From Psylliodes chrysocephalus (Eukaryota > Arthropoda > Insecta > Coleoptera > Chrysomelidae), in contig OV651815.1 of assembly GCA_927349885.1 (NCBI GenBank), positions 65,805,553-65,869,552 of the forward strand: 64,000 bases of DNA, read 5' to 3'. The stretch's first letter is position 1; every line of letters begins with the position of its first letter. Below, one piece after another: positions 32,893-44,495 of the stretch. A program made the position numbers and the translations under genes. The notes beneath the pieces were generated by a model. That model worked only from the letters and a program-made list of their open reading frames with translations, was not told where the DNA came from and searched no databases.

Positions 32893-33284
32893 CCGATGGG
32901 TGTAGGCGTTTGCTCACGTCAGATCAGAAGCTCAAGCGGCTAACCATTTCAGAGGAGAATTTGGCACTGGTTAGACGTGATCCAGGGGACTTTTTGCGTA
33001 GATTTATTACGGTTGATGAAACATGGGTTTATCAGTATACCCCCGAAACTAAACAACAGTCCAAACATTGGACGGCAAAGGACGAATCAGTTCCAAAGAA
33101 GGCAAAGGCAGTACCGTCTGCTGGAAAGGTCATGGCAACGGTATTTTGGGATGCTAAAGGGATAATCCTAATAGATTATCTCGAAAAGGGAAGAACAATA
33201 AATTCCGAGTACTACAGCGACTTACTGGACCAGCTTAAGCAGAATATAAGCGAAAAACCAAAAACCAAATGTAACAACCGGTAA
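32893..33284 (+). pseudogene. Mariner transposase, central part with first catalytic Asp
   Basis: Reads LLTSDQKLKRLTISEENLAL, then RRDPGDFLRRFITVDETWVY (first catalytic Asp in VDETW), KHWTAKDESVPKKAK, GKVMATVFWDAKGIILIDYL and QLKQNISEKPK. The next expected residues (AKKK-LFHQD) come only at 33936, after the insert. The helix-turn-helix region upstream of LLTSDQ is absent. Confidence 0.85.
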
Positions 33285-33935
33285 CACTAAAGACCACCAC
33301 TTGTCACTAAATGTCACAAAATGTAACAACCAGTTAACCTCAAGACGATTTGTATGGTCTTTAGCTACTGTTGTTAATATACTATTAAGGGATTAGGGCA
33401 GCGCCGTCACCAGCCAAAGGGTCCTGGAGTCCAGAAGGAACATCCATTCACCAGTGGCAAACAAAAAAATAATAAAAAAATTAAATTAACATAATAAAAA
33501 GTATCCCTTAATAGCATAGTCGAGCGGTTCATGGCAACTAATTTTAGACTCTTTTAGTCCTAAGGGAATAGAAACGCCGAGGCTTCTCAAATGCTCGGAG
33601 TATTTTACTGGTTTGGCAAAAGAGGAGAGATTAATAATAAGTATTATAACATTAACAAATGTATATTAACAATAAGTATAAAATTTGACTAATAGTCTTA
33701 AAAAAAATGAATAAATTTCCATTTAGGGAATAAAGTACATAATAATATAAAAATATGTATAAGATAAATATAGTAATTCTAGACGAAAATATAAAATTGG
33801 CATTTATATGTAAATAAATCAATTATTATTAAACAAAACACTTTAAAATTAGGTTAAAAATATTTACCCCATAATTTACAAATCGTACACAAAACTTTAC
33901 TCTACACATCACATAAAAAAACGAGAGCTTTCGCC
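33266..33935. mobile_element. Unclassified ~665-bp insert in the mariner
   Basis: The insert separates SEKP from GLAKKK of the transposase. It starts with two near-identical segments AAATGTAACAACCGGTAAC (33269) and AAATGTAACAACCAGTTAAC (33321). It has no frame and no clear terminal inverted repeat; GGTTTGGCAAAA occurs inside (33608) and at the right edge (33940). A solo LTR beginning TGTAAC was considered but no matching end was found. Confidence 0.5.
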
Positions 33936-34257
33936 CCTTGGTTTGGCAAAAAAGAAAATTCTGTTTCATCAGGACAATACACCTTGCCACAAGTCCGTTC
34001 TTGTAATGGTTAAAATTCATCAGCTAGGCTTTGAACTGTTAAAACATCCTCCGTATTCGCCAGACCTAGCCCCGTCAGACTTTTATTTGTTTCCAAACCT
34101 AAAAAAATTTCTTGCTGGCAAAAAATTTTCCACGGATTTAGAATTGCAGCCACAAACGCCTATTTTGACGAGTTGGATAAATCAGAATACAGTGACGGTA
34201 TTAAATCGCTTGAACATCGTTGGCTCAAATGTATTACTCTACAAGGGGACTATGTAA
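33936..34257 (+). pseudogene. Mariner transposase, C-terminal part with second and third catalytic Asp
   Basis: Reads LAKKKILFHQDNTPCHKSVL (second Asp in HQDN), FELLKHPPYSPDLAPSDFYL (third Asp in APSDF, giving the D34D spacing of mariner), then FPNLKKFLAGKKF and a diverged tail. It is the continuation of 32893-33284. Confidence 0.85.
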
Positions 34258-34489
34258 AAAAATAAATTCTTATTCAGTCACTATTGTGTTGCGTTCTATG
34301 TTAGGCCGGAAACTTTTCATCCCATCCTTGTACATACGCTCGCTCACAAAGAAAGGTTTGCAAGCGAGTATGGTATAATTATTGTTATTGGGACATTTTT
34401 TGGCTCTGGGATGTTTGTGGTATTTTTAATTTCATTTTTAAAATTTGATTTTTGACCGCCTAAATCCTTTAAATCAACCTATGTGCGTC

Positions 34490-34920
34490 GGTAGTGATAA
34501 ACTTAATTAAAGAAACTTTTTCTTGTGAAATTCAAGAAAAGATTGGATAAAACAAGAAGCTTTTGAGTTAACCTGACAGAATCTGCAGCCTGATCACAGG
34601 CATTCTGATTGATCATTCCTAAGTATGAAAGCATCTCTATTGCATGGGGCTGTCAGAATCTGCACTCTGTAGGAGGTGCGAACAAGGAGATGAAACTATC
34701 GAGCATATCCTCTGCGATTGCTTGATGCTTTTATTTATTGGAAAATTTGTGGTCAGTGAGAATTGGTTATATAACACCGGCCGATGTAAGAGAAAAACCT
34801 CTTGGCTACCCTGTCAATTATATTAAAATTATAGGCCGGCTTTCAAAATAGGAGGTGCCTATAAACTTAGGAGGATGTACAATGGGTGTAGTGAAGCCTA
34901 AATTATGTGGGTTAACCCAC
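34490..34920 (+). mobile_element. RNase-H LINE 3' end, second copy
   Basis: Aligns with 2755-3230: ACTTAATTAAAGAA, GTGAAATTCAAGAAAAG, then the C-terminal frame 34644-34826 with LCRRCEQGDETIEHILCDC (an intact Cys-rich motif, broken in the first copy). It shares the same 3' end, including AGGAGGATGTACAATGGG and GTGGGTTAACCCAC. An internal ~70 bp is missing. Severely 5' truncated. Confidence 0.8.
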
Positions 34921-36030
34921 ATACAGACAGATGTCAAATATTAAGTTTAATTTTATTGACTAAATTTTTTATTGGTCTTTTTGAAATTAAACATTTAAAT
35001 AATTATGTTTTAATGAAAATAAAAATAGTTTTTCTAATTTTAATAAATAAAGTGACATTTTTTATAATCGCAGCAAGTGTTTAAGTCATCACTTTACGCA
35101 ACCAGTTGCATAATGTCACCAGTTGCGAAAAGAAAATAAATAAAAATAAACCTTTTTTGGCTTTAAAATCAATATTATTAAAAGTTTATATCAAAGAAGG
35201 GCAAGTTGACTTTAGTAATAATGTTGTTTTGGTCGTTATTTATTCATTCTAAATCAGCACAAAATAATTAAAACACAATACACGACAAAATAACCCACTT
35301 TCTTAAAATCTAAATAACTTTAACAAGCAATATAAAATAAACACACTACAATAGGTCGTTGAGAATAAATTAATATGATTTTCTCTTTGTCAATAAGGGA
35401 ATTAAGTTATTCATATGCAACCAACAATATAGGAAAGTCATAAGGTTGGTTGCCTAGATGTTACACATACCTACCTTATACGACAATTGAAAAATCTTAG
35501 GTTAGAAACATCAAAAACGTTTAATCTCAAATAAATGTTATTTGTGTGTAATTCTCAAATTTTCTTTTTGTTATGTAGACAAAGTAGTGCAGTTTTATAA
35601 AAGTTATGTGTTTAAACTTAGCTTATCGAGACCTTCCCAAGGGTATATAAGAACCATGTACTACACCATGTATTTGTGACGTCACAATAAAAATTAGCCA
35701 CGTACGAGGTAAACAACGCCATGTTAAATTCTCTAAAATTTCTATGATAACATTGAAATGTAGTCTTCTTAGTCGGAGGTTATAGAAAATTTGTTATCAG
35801 AACATAGAAATATGTTATTGAAAATCCACAATTTATGCAAATTAAAAAAAATAGGAAGTTTTATTATTTAGATTAGTAAATAATATATGAATATTATGAC
35901 AATAATTGGGTCTAATTGCATTTTTTCCTAAAAATATAATAGAATTTTAATAGACTTTTCTCGTGGCGTATAGTGGGTTGATAAGAGGTAAGTTCTGTAC
36001 TTTTTCTTTCAGTTCCCCCGTCGTATCTTA
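34921..36030. other. AT-rich stretch, nothing recognised
   Basis: No frame or repeat assigned. TGTCACCAGTTGCG at 35114 and ACGCAACCAGTTGCATAATG just before it form a small local repeat. Confidence 0.35.
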
Positions 36031-36038
36031 GAAACAGT

Positions 36039-36334
36039 CAGGGCCGACTAGAGGGGGGGGGGGGGGGGTAGCCGGGACTAATTCCCGGGGCCCGGACTCA
36101 AATGGGGGCCCGGCAGCGACAAAAGAGGGGCCCGTCAACTGTGATTTATTTGTTTTGTATGAGACATTCGACAGAAGACAATAAAAAGCAATCCAAGTAG
36201 AATAGGGAAAGTTTTTTGCTTGAGGAGCTTTTTTTTTAGAAAATTCAATTCTAGCAGAAGAGGAAAAGTTTTTGTGTCACGGGGCCCGATATAGAGAATT
36301 GTCCTGGGGCCCGGTCTGGCTCTCGGCGGCCCTG
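36039..36334. mobile_element. hAT-type MITE, GGGCCC-rich, 8-bp TSD
   Basis: CAGGGCCGACTAGAG at the left and CTCTCGGCGGCCCTG at the right are hAT-like inverted ends. Flanks GAAACAGT (36031-36038) and GAATCAGT (36335-36342) match at 7 of 8 bases. Repeated GGGGCCCG words lie inside. A run of 17 G's follows the left end. Non-coding. Confidence 0.8.
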
Positions 36335-36452
36335 GAATCAGTTTAAGGATTTTCTGATATCATATTTAGTTCATAAGATATAACCATTGTAAGTTCTTAA
36401 GTGCTGACCCTTTTTACTATTTAGTAACATTTTCAAATAATAATTATCAAAC

Positions 36453-36623
36453 CTGTACGTGCGCCACTGGCTGTCCGTTGCAGCGATTTCCATGTAGTAG
36501 GCTGGGCGTCTTGCCACGCGTCGCCCTTCTGGACTTGATATGTGTACACAGATTTAATGAGGGATTTTATGTGCATTACTCTTGCCCTAGTGACTTCTCC
36601 GAGCTCAAAGCGAACTTCTGGCA
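36453..36623 (-). CDS. Candidate host exon (phase 1-1, 57 codons)
   Basis: The open stretch reads PEVRFELGEVTRARVMHIKS, then LIKSVYTYQVQKGDAWQDAQ, and TTWKSLQRTASGART. It is GC-richer than its surroundings. A TGTGTAGTCAG acceptor precedes it and ACAG/GTTTGA donates after it. With these sites it is 171 bp, both introns in phase 1, as is common for exons of modular extracellular proteins. There is no ATG inside, so it would be internal. I do not recognise the protein, and no neighbouring exon was found in the window; the rest could lie far away. Chance cannot be excluded. Confidence 0.4.
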
Positions 36624-36848
36624 CTGACTACACAGCTTATTTTTTCATCCAACCGTAATGCATGCCCCATAATAATTCATAACTGCATTTTTCCTGTTTA
36701 TTTTTCGTGATATGATGCGTCAGTTCATCATTTGCGTTTGAAATTTGAGATGGGACATTGCGCAAGTTAAGACTTTGAATAGATAACTGTTTTTGTCAGT
36801 CAATTAATCAGTTTAAAAAAACTAAACGGCTTATTTTTTATTTTAATT

Positions 36849-37760
36849 TTGACATTTTTGATAAGATTTGGTATGCTGGCCTGATACAGAAACTTATGAA
36901 AATGCTCTCTAGACAATATGTCGACATTCTTTTATTATATTTAACGGGAAAAAGAGTGAAGCAAGAGAAGGAATAGGTACTCCGAAATGAAAGAAATTAG
37001 GGCAGTTCTCCCACAAGGCAGTGTGTTCCTTACTTATTATACACCAGTGATATCGTTCAATAACAATAATACTTCAATATTCGAAGTTGGACGAAATAAT
37101 AAAGATAGGTATTTCAAAAAAACTACAGAAAACCTGCAAATTAGTGCATGTTGATTTTACTCTTCGGCAAATGCACAACAAAAAATAAGATTAAACAATG
37201 ATGTTACCTATTCCACATCATAATTGATCCAAATACCTAGAGATTAACCTAGATGTACGACTTAAATGGAAAAGGTAAAGAGTATCTAAAATAAACTTAA
37301 ATTTTAAAAAATGTATTGACCCCTAGGAAGAAAATTCAAGCTGTCACTGTACAATAAACTGCTAATTTATAAACAAATCCTAAAACCAGTCTCGGCATTT
37401 ATGGACAACAGCTATGGAGATGTGCCAACAAGCGCATGTTTTTTAAAACATTGGTTTTATCTTCATAGAGACTTGAAGATGCCAAATGTTAAAGAAGAAA
37501 TAAAGAGGTTTGCTGTGAAACATGAGGGTCGATTCCACTCCAACGTCATTGAAAAAGAGCTGCAATTACTGGACAACTCTACACTTAACAGAAGGCTCAA
37601 AAGGAAGAAGCTATTTGAACTCGTGTAGTGAACGTAAATGTTAGTGCAAGTATAATTAATCGTAACGCCAACTTGTGATACTTAGAAACAAATAATAACG
37701 TTCAATGGGGCCTTCTTATGTAACGTTAAAAATCGTCGTTAATTTTCAGTGTTAATAGCG
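36849..37760 (+). mobile_element. Jockey LINE 3' fragment, plus-strand copy
   Basis: Starts within RT (FDKIWYAGLIQKLMKMLSRQ, YVDILLLYLTG), runs through broken frames to SKLSLYNKLLIYKQILKP and ends with 37401-37628: FYLHRDLKMPNVKEEIKRFA and ELQLLDNSTLNRRLKRKKLF. The last part is nearly identical to the minus-strand copy at 55359-55637. The 3' UTR likeness (AATGGGGCCTTCTTA) continues to ~37760. Many stops; inactive. Confidence 0.82.
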
Positions 37761-37859
37761 AAAATTCACTCTCGTAAGTCAATAAAATCTTAGGCTTTAG
37801 GACGTATGTCTTGGAAAACTTTTGTCGTCGGTTTATTATAAACAAACATCACCTTAGAA

Positions 37860-38490
37860 TAGTATTTTAATTTATTTTAGATCAGTTATTATTTGACGAC
37901 GAGATCGAAGATAGTCTCGCAAGGAAAGGGACTCAAACACCTTTTGTGGGACTTGAGCCGTTCTGCAGTATCAGCAATAATACAAAATTAGGAGAGTTTA
38001 AAAAAGAATTGGGCAGTAGAAGAACCGATAATTGGAACAATCTCTTGGAATTAAAGCATGCTAAGATACTTCTGGATCAATATAACCAGAGAAGATCAAA
38101 AGCCTATATCAGCCTGAGCAAGAACAACCTACGCATTGTAACAGGAATCTTTATCGGGCATTACCGACTCAAAAGTCACCTTAGTAAATCGAGAGTAGTA
38201 AAAGATAGTGAGTGCAGATTATGTGAGAAGATGAAGAATGAAATATCCATTCACATTCTGATTGAATGTGTAGCACTTCAGAATCCAAGGGCACCATTCT
38301 TAGGAGTGTACCAAATGCGAGGGAGATCTACCTAACTTGAGGCCACTCCAAATCCCACACTTCCTTGAGAAGATAGTATTAGAAAGGTCGTTATAGGCAA
38401 CGAAACATTAGCGACAGAAGGGGACACAATAGAACTTTTACAACATAACATAGTAGAATGCGTGAAGAAAACACGTGACTGATCAGAAAT
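37860..38490 (+). mobile_element. Third LINE family, RNase H/C-terminal fragment
   Basis: The end of an RNase H domain (IEDSLARKGTQTPFVGLEP) leads into 37946-38335 with NNLRIVTGIFIGHYRLKSHL, DSECRLCEKMKNEISIHILI and EC, the Cys-rich C-terminus of I/R1-group LINEs. It differs from the other LINEs here. 5' truncated; only a tail remains. No poly(A) or target duplication found. Confidence 0.7.
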
Positions 38491-39357
38491 AATGACGAAT
38501 TTTGTTATGGGATTTGTCGGAGGACCACATGATTGCCCTGGTAAGGTTTGTTGTCCTTTTCGGTTTTAAGGATATGTTGATGGTCGCCTAGGATTTACCC
38601 GGCGAAGGGGATTTTTTCTTCAACAGTCAGAAAAAAAACGTTTTGTCAAAGAAGGTGTAGTATGAAAACTCCAATGGTTTACTGGATTTAGAGGTACCTA
38701 TTTACATTGATTAAATGCCAGGGCTTATTTTTTTGTCATTTTTTTATTGTTTATTTTAAATTGTAGGGTTTTTGTTGGTACCCGAGTGTTTTGTAGCACA
38801 GAAGTTGCTTGTAGTACCTGTATTGTGGTAATTTGATTTTCGAAAGCAGTTTTGTCTCTGCGGCACTTCGCCTTTCGAGTACCAATTAGTACACATCCTA
38901 CCAGCTGACAAAATTGGCTGAAATTCGCCTATTAGCTAAGTTGCCTGAGTTCACAACCACCGTGAATAGTGAGGTATTTATGTGATTCTATTTAATTAGC
39001 CTTTAGCACATTCTTACGCGAAGAATCAGTATAACAAGCCAAGTTTGTCTGCTGTCTACTTAACCAGAGATCCACAGGGACCTGGTCAAATGTGATGTAT
39101 TAGGTCTAATACATAGTTTATTGGGTAGGTACCTATATTGTGTAGGTTAAGTTTATTTATTGTTTTATTTTTTATTAAGTTCAATCTTTGAATTAAGTGG
39201 GACTAAAGTTTATTTTGTATATATTATATTTTTAGAACCCTAACTGATTTGTAACACTGTGGTCTTTACTTGTACAATTAAAGGTATAATATATTTGTTT
39301 GTAAATATTGTGAAGCACTTCCTGCTAGATATTAACAGGAGAAATAAATTGCTTATA
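38491..39357. other. No gene recognised
   Basis: Possibly the 3' UTR of the preceding LINE at its start, then AT-rich DNA without frames or terminal repeats. Confidence 0.35.
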
Positions 39358-39359
39358 TA

Positions 39360-40276
39360 CGAGGGTGTATCAAATATAAACGGGATTTCTTTTGTAAAAA
39401 ATTTTAGCTTTATTTAAATAAGTTTTTAAACATATATTATTTGTCTCCATACATTTCCCCCCTAGAAATATATGTTCCCATCGGATTGGTAGCTTTTTTT
39501 ATCCCAGCATCGTAGAAACTCTTCTATCGTTCCTGCAGCCATTGGAGCACAAATGGTTTCATCGCTTTGTTATCGTCGAAACACTGGTCTCCAAGAGATT
39601 TTTTGAGGAGTCCAAAAGGATGGAAGACACAAGTGGAAAGGTTTGGACTTTAGGAAGGATGTTCTAGTATTTCCCATTTAAATGTTTCCAATTTTTCCCT
39701 CGTGACATTAGCCACATGTGGTCTGGCGTTGTCATGCAAAAGAATGACATTTCTGACCGATTGCTTCTTCCTTTTTCTTCGAAATGACAATTTTGCGGCT
39801 TTTAGTAACTCAGCAATATTGCGCATTAATCGTGCATTGATCGTGTAGAAAGTTAACGTGAAAAACACCTAGTCGATCAAAAAACACTGTTGCCATTACC
39901 TTTCCGGCTGACAATCGCGTCTTTGGTTTTACAGGTGTACCTTTTCAGGCCCTCCAGAAAATTCTTGGTGCCATGCAAACACACGGGTTCTTGAAAGAAT
40001 GTTCTCCCCAAACAGTACCAGCAATCGTTGCAAAATTTCAGTTGGTTTTATACCCTCCTTTGCCAAAAACTTTGTTATAATCCGTTGCTCCACGAAGACG
40101 TGCACTTCTTTCTCGCTCATGGTTTCTTTGAATAACAAAGAGATGCGAGTGAATTTTGATCGGTTTTGTCCCCTTCCCAGAGGTAAAGGCTAACTGCCCA
40201 TCAGTTCTTTCCAGATCAATAACCGCCCAGGAATTTTTAATACAAACAGTACCCGTTTATATTTGATATACCCTCG
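39360..40276 (-). mobile_element. Mariner element with internal deletion
   Basis: CGAGGGTGTATCAAATATAA at the left and its complement ending ATACCCTCG at the right form ~28-bp TIRs, with TA on both sides (39358-39359 and 40277-40278). Minus-strand coding pieces: 40138-39929 (N-terminal helix-turn-helix, ITKFLAKEGIKPTEILQRLL, AWHQEFSGGPEKV) joined directly to KTRLSAGKVMATVFFDR, then 39868-39650 (VILLHDNARPHVA, second Asp) and the C-terminus to ~39440 (NPMGTYISRGEMYGDK). The segment with the first catalytic Asp is deleted, so it can only be moved in trans. Confidence 0.88.
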
Positions 40277-40278
40277 TA

Positions 40279-41599
40279 TAAACGTGTGCGGATAAAGTAC
40301 ACCTACATTATTTTAATTGTTTTAAGGCATTTTGTACAAAGAATGCTGCAAACTCAATTTAGCTAGCAGGAATTTAATTTTTAACTGGTTATATTCAAAG
40401 TGCATATCTCATTTTTAAAACTATGTTTAACATACAACGAGGTTCATGGTTTAAACTTAGTTTACATTTTAACTGCATATTGTATAACCCGCCCTAAGTG
40501 ATATTAAAGATACAGTCAGGCAAAATGAGTTTTATTTAATCTATTGATGATGATTTATATTTGATCCTAACCTGGGTATCAGCCAATTTTGTGATTTGAT
40601 GGCTAAATTGCAATGGGAGGTGTTTCGAAACAAATTATTCGGGCGCCCTTATAGAATTTTTTATTTATCGGACCACTTCCACCTCCGATTTCTGGTATAT
40701 CGGTGGTAAACACCCAATTGTCGCTAGGACAATTATTGTAGACCTTATGTAACACTTGTATTTTTGTATGTTACATTTTGACTGGTAACCATTTTCTATT
40801 AAGTAATTAGTTCATAAGATTTTTAGGTTAAAATCGTAGCTTAGTAATAATACTCACAAAAAAAATTACATTTAAATCGGTGGTTACGCAAACTCGGTGC
40901 CAAACTCAACAATTTGATGTTTGTTGGGTTGACGAGCTGCCACTGGTGGTTATATCTTTTGCTCTACGTTCGTACAACCACAGGAGAGCAAAAATAAATA
41001 ATAGGGCCGTATATTACTTTTTATTTTGCTATGACGCGTGAGCGGGTAGAGAATAAGAGGCACTCCAAGAAGAAAATTCTCTTAATTTGGAACAGATAAT
41101 GTTTTTTCAAGGATAAATTAAGGGCTACCGAGAAGCCCTATGATAAAATCGTTAAGGTTGTTTGGTTTGCTTTATATATTTCATGCTGTAACCGTATGCA
41201 AGTGGTAAGTTTGTTAACGATAAACCAACCTAATTAAACATAAAATAATAAATAATAAGTAAAAGTTCTTAATAAATAATGTAACAAAAATATCTTATTG
41301 TTTCTCAGCCTATACGCTTAGAAAATTAAATTTTACTAATACACTTTATTTTTATATACAATTGGTTTTACAAATTATTACAAAGAAAGTTAATAATTAC
41401 ATTAAAATAAAATTATGTAGTAACTATTTACAATACAATCTAAACGTGCTTAAAATTTATTTTTTGTTGATTGAAGATTAAAAAGTGAGTCAGTAATTCT
41501 CAGCTAACTCTTATATTCTATAAAAAAAAAAAAATTCAAACACAAAATAATTTGTAAAATATTATGTGAATACTAGTTTATTTGAATTTGTGTATAATA
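40279..41599. other. No gene recognised
   Basis: AT-rich DNA without assignable frame or terminal repeat. Confidence 0.35.
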
Positions 41600-41601
41600 T
41601 A

Positions 41602-43421
41602 CAGGATGGGGACTTTAAAATTTACACAAAATTCAACCATCTACATGGTTAGGAATAGCCAAATTAATCAAAGAAACATGAAAATGAGAGGTAATTCATG
41701 GAAAAAATAATACATATTCTACTCGCTAAGTGGATTTATTTCTTTTTAATTTAGCAACTGTTCAAAATGAGCTCCATTTACTTCTTGACAAAGAGCAACA
41801 CGGTGGTAAAATTCAGCTTGAAGCCTTCTTAATGTTTCTGGTGTAATTTGCCGAATTTCTTCTCTAATTCTATCGTTTAGCTCTTCAATATTATTGGGTC
41901 TTGTAGCGTATACCTTACATTTTACAATAAATCCCTTTCTTCTAATCCATCTGTTCTGGAAAAAGTCATTTAAGAACTGTCGTACATTAAGAGCGTAATG
42001 GGGTGGAGCCCCATCTTGTTGGAAGAAAATTCTTTGATCAATGGTTCCATTTTCTATCGGAAACGTTTGGATAAGTTCAGGTACCAACGTATTTTGTAAA
42101 AATTCCAAATATCTGTCGCCGGTTAAATTTTGGTCAAAGAATATGGGTCCAATAATTCTATCTCCAATTATTCCAGCCCATACGTTGATTTTTTCTTGAT
42201 ATTGACTATGCTGCTCAACTATCCAATGTGGATTTGTTTCTGCATAGTTTCTACAATTTTGACGATTTACCTTAAAATGAAGACACAAAAGTGAAAGATC
42301 TTTGATCACTAACGTTCCTAAAGCATACAGATTTAACAGTATTGTTGCAAGTTATCGATAGGTGCCTAATCAAAAAGACTAACCTCTCCATTTAAGGTAA
42401 AAGTTGATTCATCGGAAAACAATATCCAATCCGGTAAAATATTTCCATCGTCGATTTGTCTCATTATGGTTTCACAAAACTCCACCCTCCGATAGGGATC
42501 ATCTTCCATCAACTTATGCACAGGCTTCATTTTGAAGGGTCTTTTACCAGCAGATTTCAAGATAGCCAATACAATTTTATGGCACAAATCAAATTCCCTA
42601 CTTACTCGTCTGGCAGAACCGATTGGATTTTCCTCAAATATTAGAACATTTAGTCTAGTGTCTTCGTCTACTCGTTGTGGCCTTTCTCGAGGAATTTGCC
42701 GTAAATGCCCGTGCAACCTGAAATGAGCCTCAATTTTGCCTACTGTAGCCCGGTGTAATGGAGGCAATTCTGGATGTCGCGCTTGAAATAATGCCGCAAC
42801 TTCTGCTTGGGTACGCATCCGATTCCCGAACCCCATTATTTCGATTTTCAAAGCTTCCATTAAATACGCCGGCATTTTTAACGAAAATGAAGAATACTAA
42901 TTCGACAGACAATAAATTGATTCATGGCGGCCTTACAATTGATAAAGATGCGATAATTTTTTTGTACCTATACTTACCTTCATTTTTTCCGAGTCCATTT
43001 TTTACAATAAAAAGTCCAAATTGAGATAAAGCGATTCATACACTTTTATAAAAACAAATTGAGAAAATACTGACCACTTAAAACTGTACCTTAGAATGGT
43101 TTTGTAAGCATCAGAAGAATTTTTTGATATGAAATAATTTTTTCACGCTAGAAAATTACCATTGGGTGAAAATGGAAAAAAATGGCACAATCCATTTTCT
43201 TTTAGAAAGACCTTTCCAACAAGGTGCCACAAGTGGTATCATCCCATTTAAAAAACTGAAGTCGTGGTGAGTTTTACCCTGTAAAGGAGGTGAAAAAAAA
43301 ATTTTTTTTTTGGTATGACCGGAAAGCTTAAAAAAAACTCAATCGACGTGTTTCTGCGTTTTATCCGCATTTTTCAATCTGAAGCTGTAGCGAATTTGCG
43401 CCAGTTAAAGTCCCCACCTTG
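41602..43421 (-). mobile_element. Tc1/mariner-type element with DUF4817 transposase
   Basis: Inverted termini CAGGATGGGGACTTTAA (left) and complement CAAGGTGGGGACTTTAA (right) are bordered by TATA/TA, consistent with TA target duplication of this superfamily. It is 1820 bp long with a single transposase gene (42875-41746, minus) and ~545 bp of untranslated sequence upstream of the gene. The transposase has lost its third catalytic motif, so the element is probably non-autonomous. Confidence 0.85.
41746..42875 (-). pseudogene. DUF4817/DDE_3 transposase, two exons, third catalytic motif deleted
   Basis: Exon 1 (42875-42384): helix-turn-helix region GNRMRTQAEVAALFQARHPE and ATVGKIEAHFRLHGHL, then DWILFSDESTFTLNGE (first catalytic Asp). 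A probable 113-nt intron (42383-42271; GTTAGT...TTTTAAG, phase 0) restores the frame to exon 2: VNRQNCRNYAETNPHW, KINVWAGIIGDRIIGPIFF and IFFQQDGAPPHYALNVRQFL (second Asp). After NRWIRRKGFI the protein jumps to KCKVYATRPNNIEEL; about 20 residues with the expected SPD-x-(S/T)PLDFFLWG-type third acid are missing in frame. DNA-binding parts remain, so it could still bind ends but not cut. Confidence 0.8.
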
Positions 43422-43649
43422 TATACAAGGTACATAAATACTGAAACAGAACAGGTGCGTGTTGGAAATCCCAAAATATAATGATTTAACGCAATTTACC
43501 TCCATACCAAGTTGTACCCTTAAAGAGTTACGGAAGCCACAAATGGGGCCATAAATTTCGAAAAAATGTAATATCTCTGCAACCATTTAACTTAAAAAAA
43601 TTTATATTTGGTAAATTATTTAGGCTCTTCATGAGTCTTATTTGAGGGT

Positions 43650-44040
43650 GAGTAAGAATTAATATTTAAAGGGGTAGTTTTGGAGTAACCCACCCTTATA
43701 ACTATACAGAACTGTTTTTTCATCATGATTACCCCTATTTCTGAAGAAATTTTTAAATTTTTTATACCTTCTCGGACGAGTTTCCTTAAGCGTATCTGCT
43801 CTTCCTAAGTAGTCATCCATGTAATGTTGTTCCACAATGGCTTTAGTTGCTACGGGATATGTCATATTGAAGTCCAGAGCATTGATATTTTTTGCACTTT
43901 CAGCTAAATAAGGTCCATTTGTTGAGCAAAAGAAAACTACACTAATTTCTAATTTCCTACACGTCAGGCTCAATGTCTCTATTCATTCTCTTCCACAAAA
44001 ACGTTGAGCATGACAGTCTTGTGGTCTTACCCTGGCTTGT
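43650..44040 (-). pseudogene. BEL/Pao RT fragment
   Basis: TYPVATKAIVEQHYMDDYLG contains the Y-x-DD RT active site in the form usual for BEL/Pao elements, followed by RADTLKE. Upstream, VRPQDCHAQRF and (shifted) LWKRMNRDIEP match the preceding RT block. Frameshifts and stops abound. No LTR, protease or integrase was found nearby, so only a short relic remains. Confidence 0.7.
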
Positions 44041-44400
44041 ATAAACATTTTGCTAATATTTTCTATGAAACTAAAATTGAAGACTCTAGAGTTCGATTGA
44101 CGTGACTAGACCATGACCCATACATAGCACGTAATCGAAAAATGAAGGGCAAATTAGAAAGAAAGTACAAAACAAGTATTTTGGAAAAGTGAAAGAGCAC
44201 AGTAAAGACAAATTGCTACCTAGATCCATGCAAGGCATAAGGCATAGTAACAAATGAAAGCAAAGATACGTCTGTGTTTCTTTTTCGATACAGCTGGGTT
44301 CTCGGGAGGCCAATTATGCAACATAGTACTCACGGTGGTTGTGATGATAAAAATGGCCCTTTTGCTTAAAGACCAAAACAATCAGCGAGGTTAATAAATA

Positions 44401-44495
44401 ATTAATAGTGTGTGTTTTTTTTAATTTGTAGTGTGTGTTTTTTTAATTAGTAGTGCGTTTTTTTTTTTAATTAGTAGTATGTGTTTTTTTTAATA
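44401..44495. repeat. Minisatellite, ~29-bp unit
   Basis: Four units of TTAATTAGTAGTGTGTG plus a T-run; T-run length varies from 7 to 12. Confidence 0.8.

Larger units (their letters stand above)
32836..34330 (+). mobile_element. Mariner element, N-terminally deleted and interrupted
   Basis: Terminal inverted repeats CGAGGATGGGATGAAAAG (left) and its near-perfect complement ending CCCATCCTTG (right) are flanked by TA on both sides (32834-32835 and 34331-34332), as expected for mariner. Transposase pieces are at 32893-33270 and 33936-34257. The DNA-binding N-terminus is deleted between the left TIR and codon LLTSDQ, and a ~665-bp insert sits between the two catalytic parts. Confidence 0.88.
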
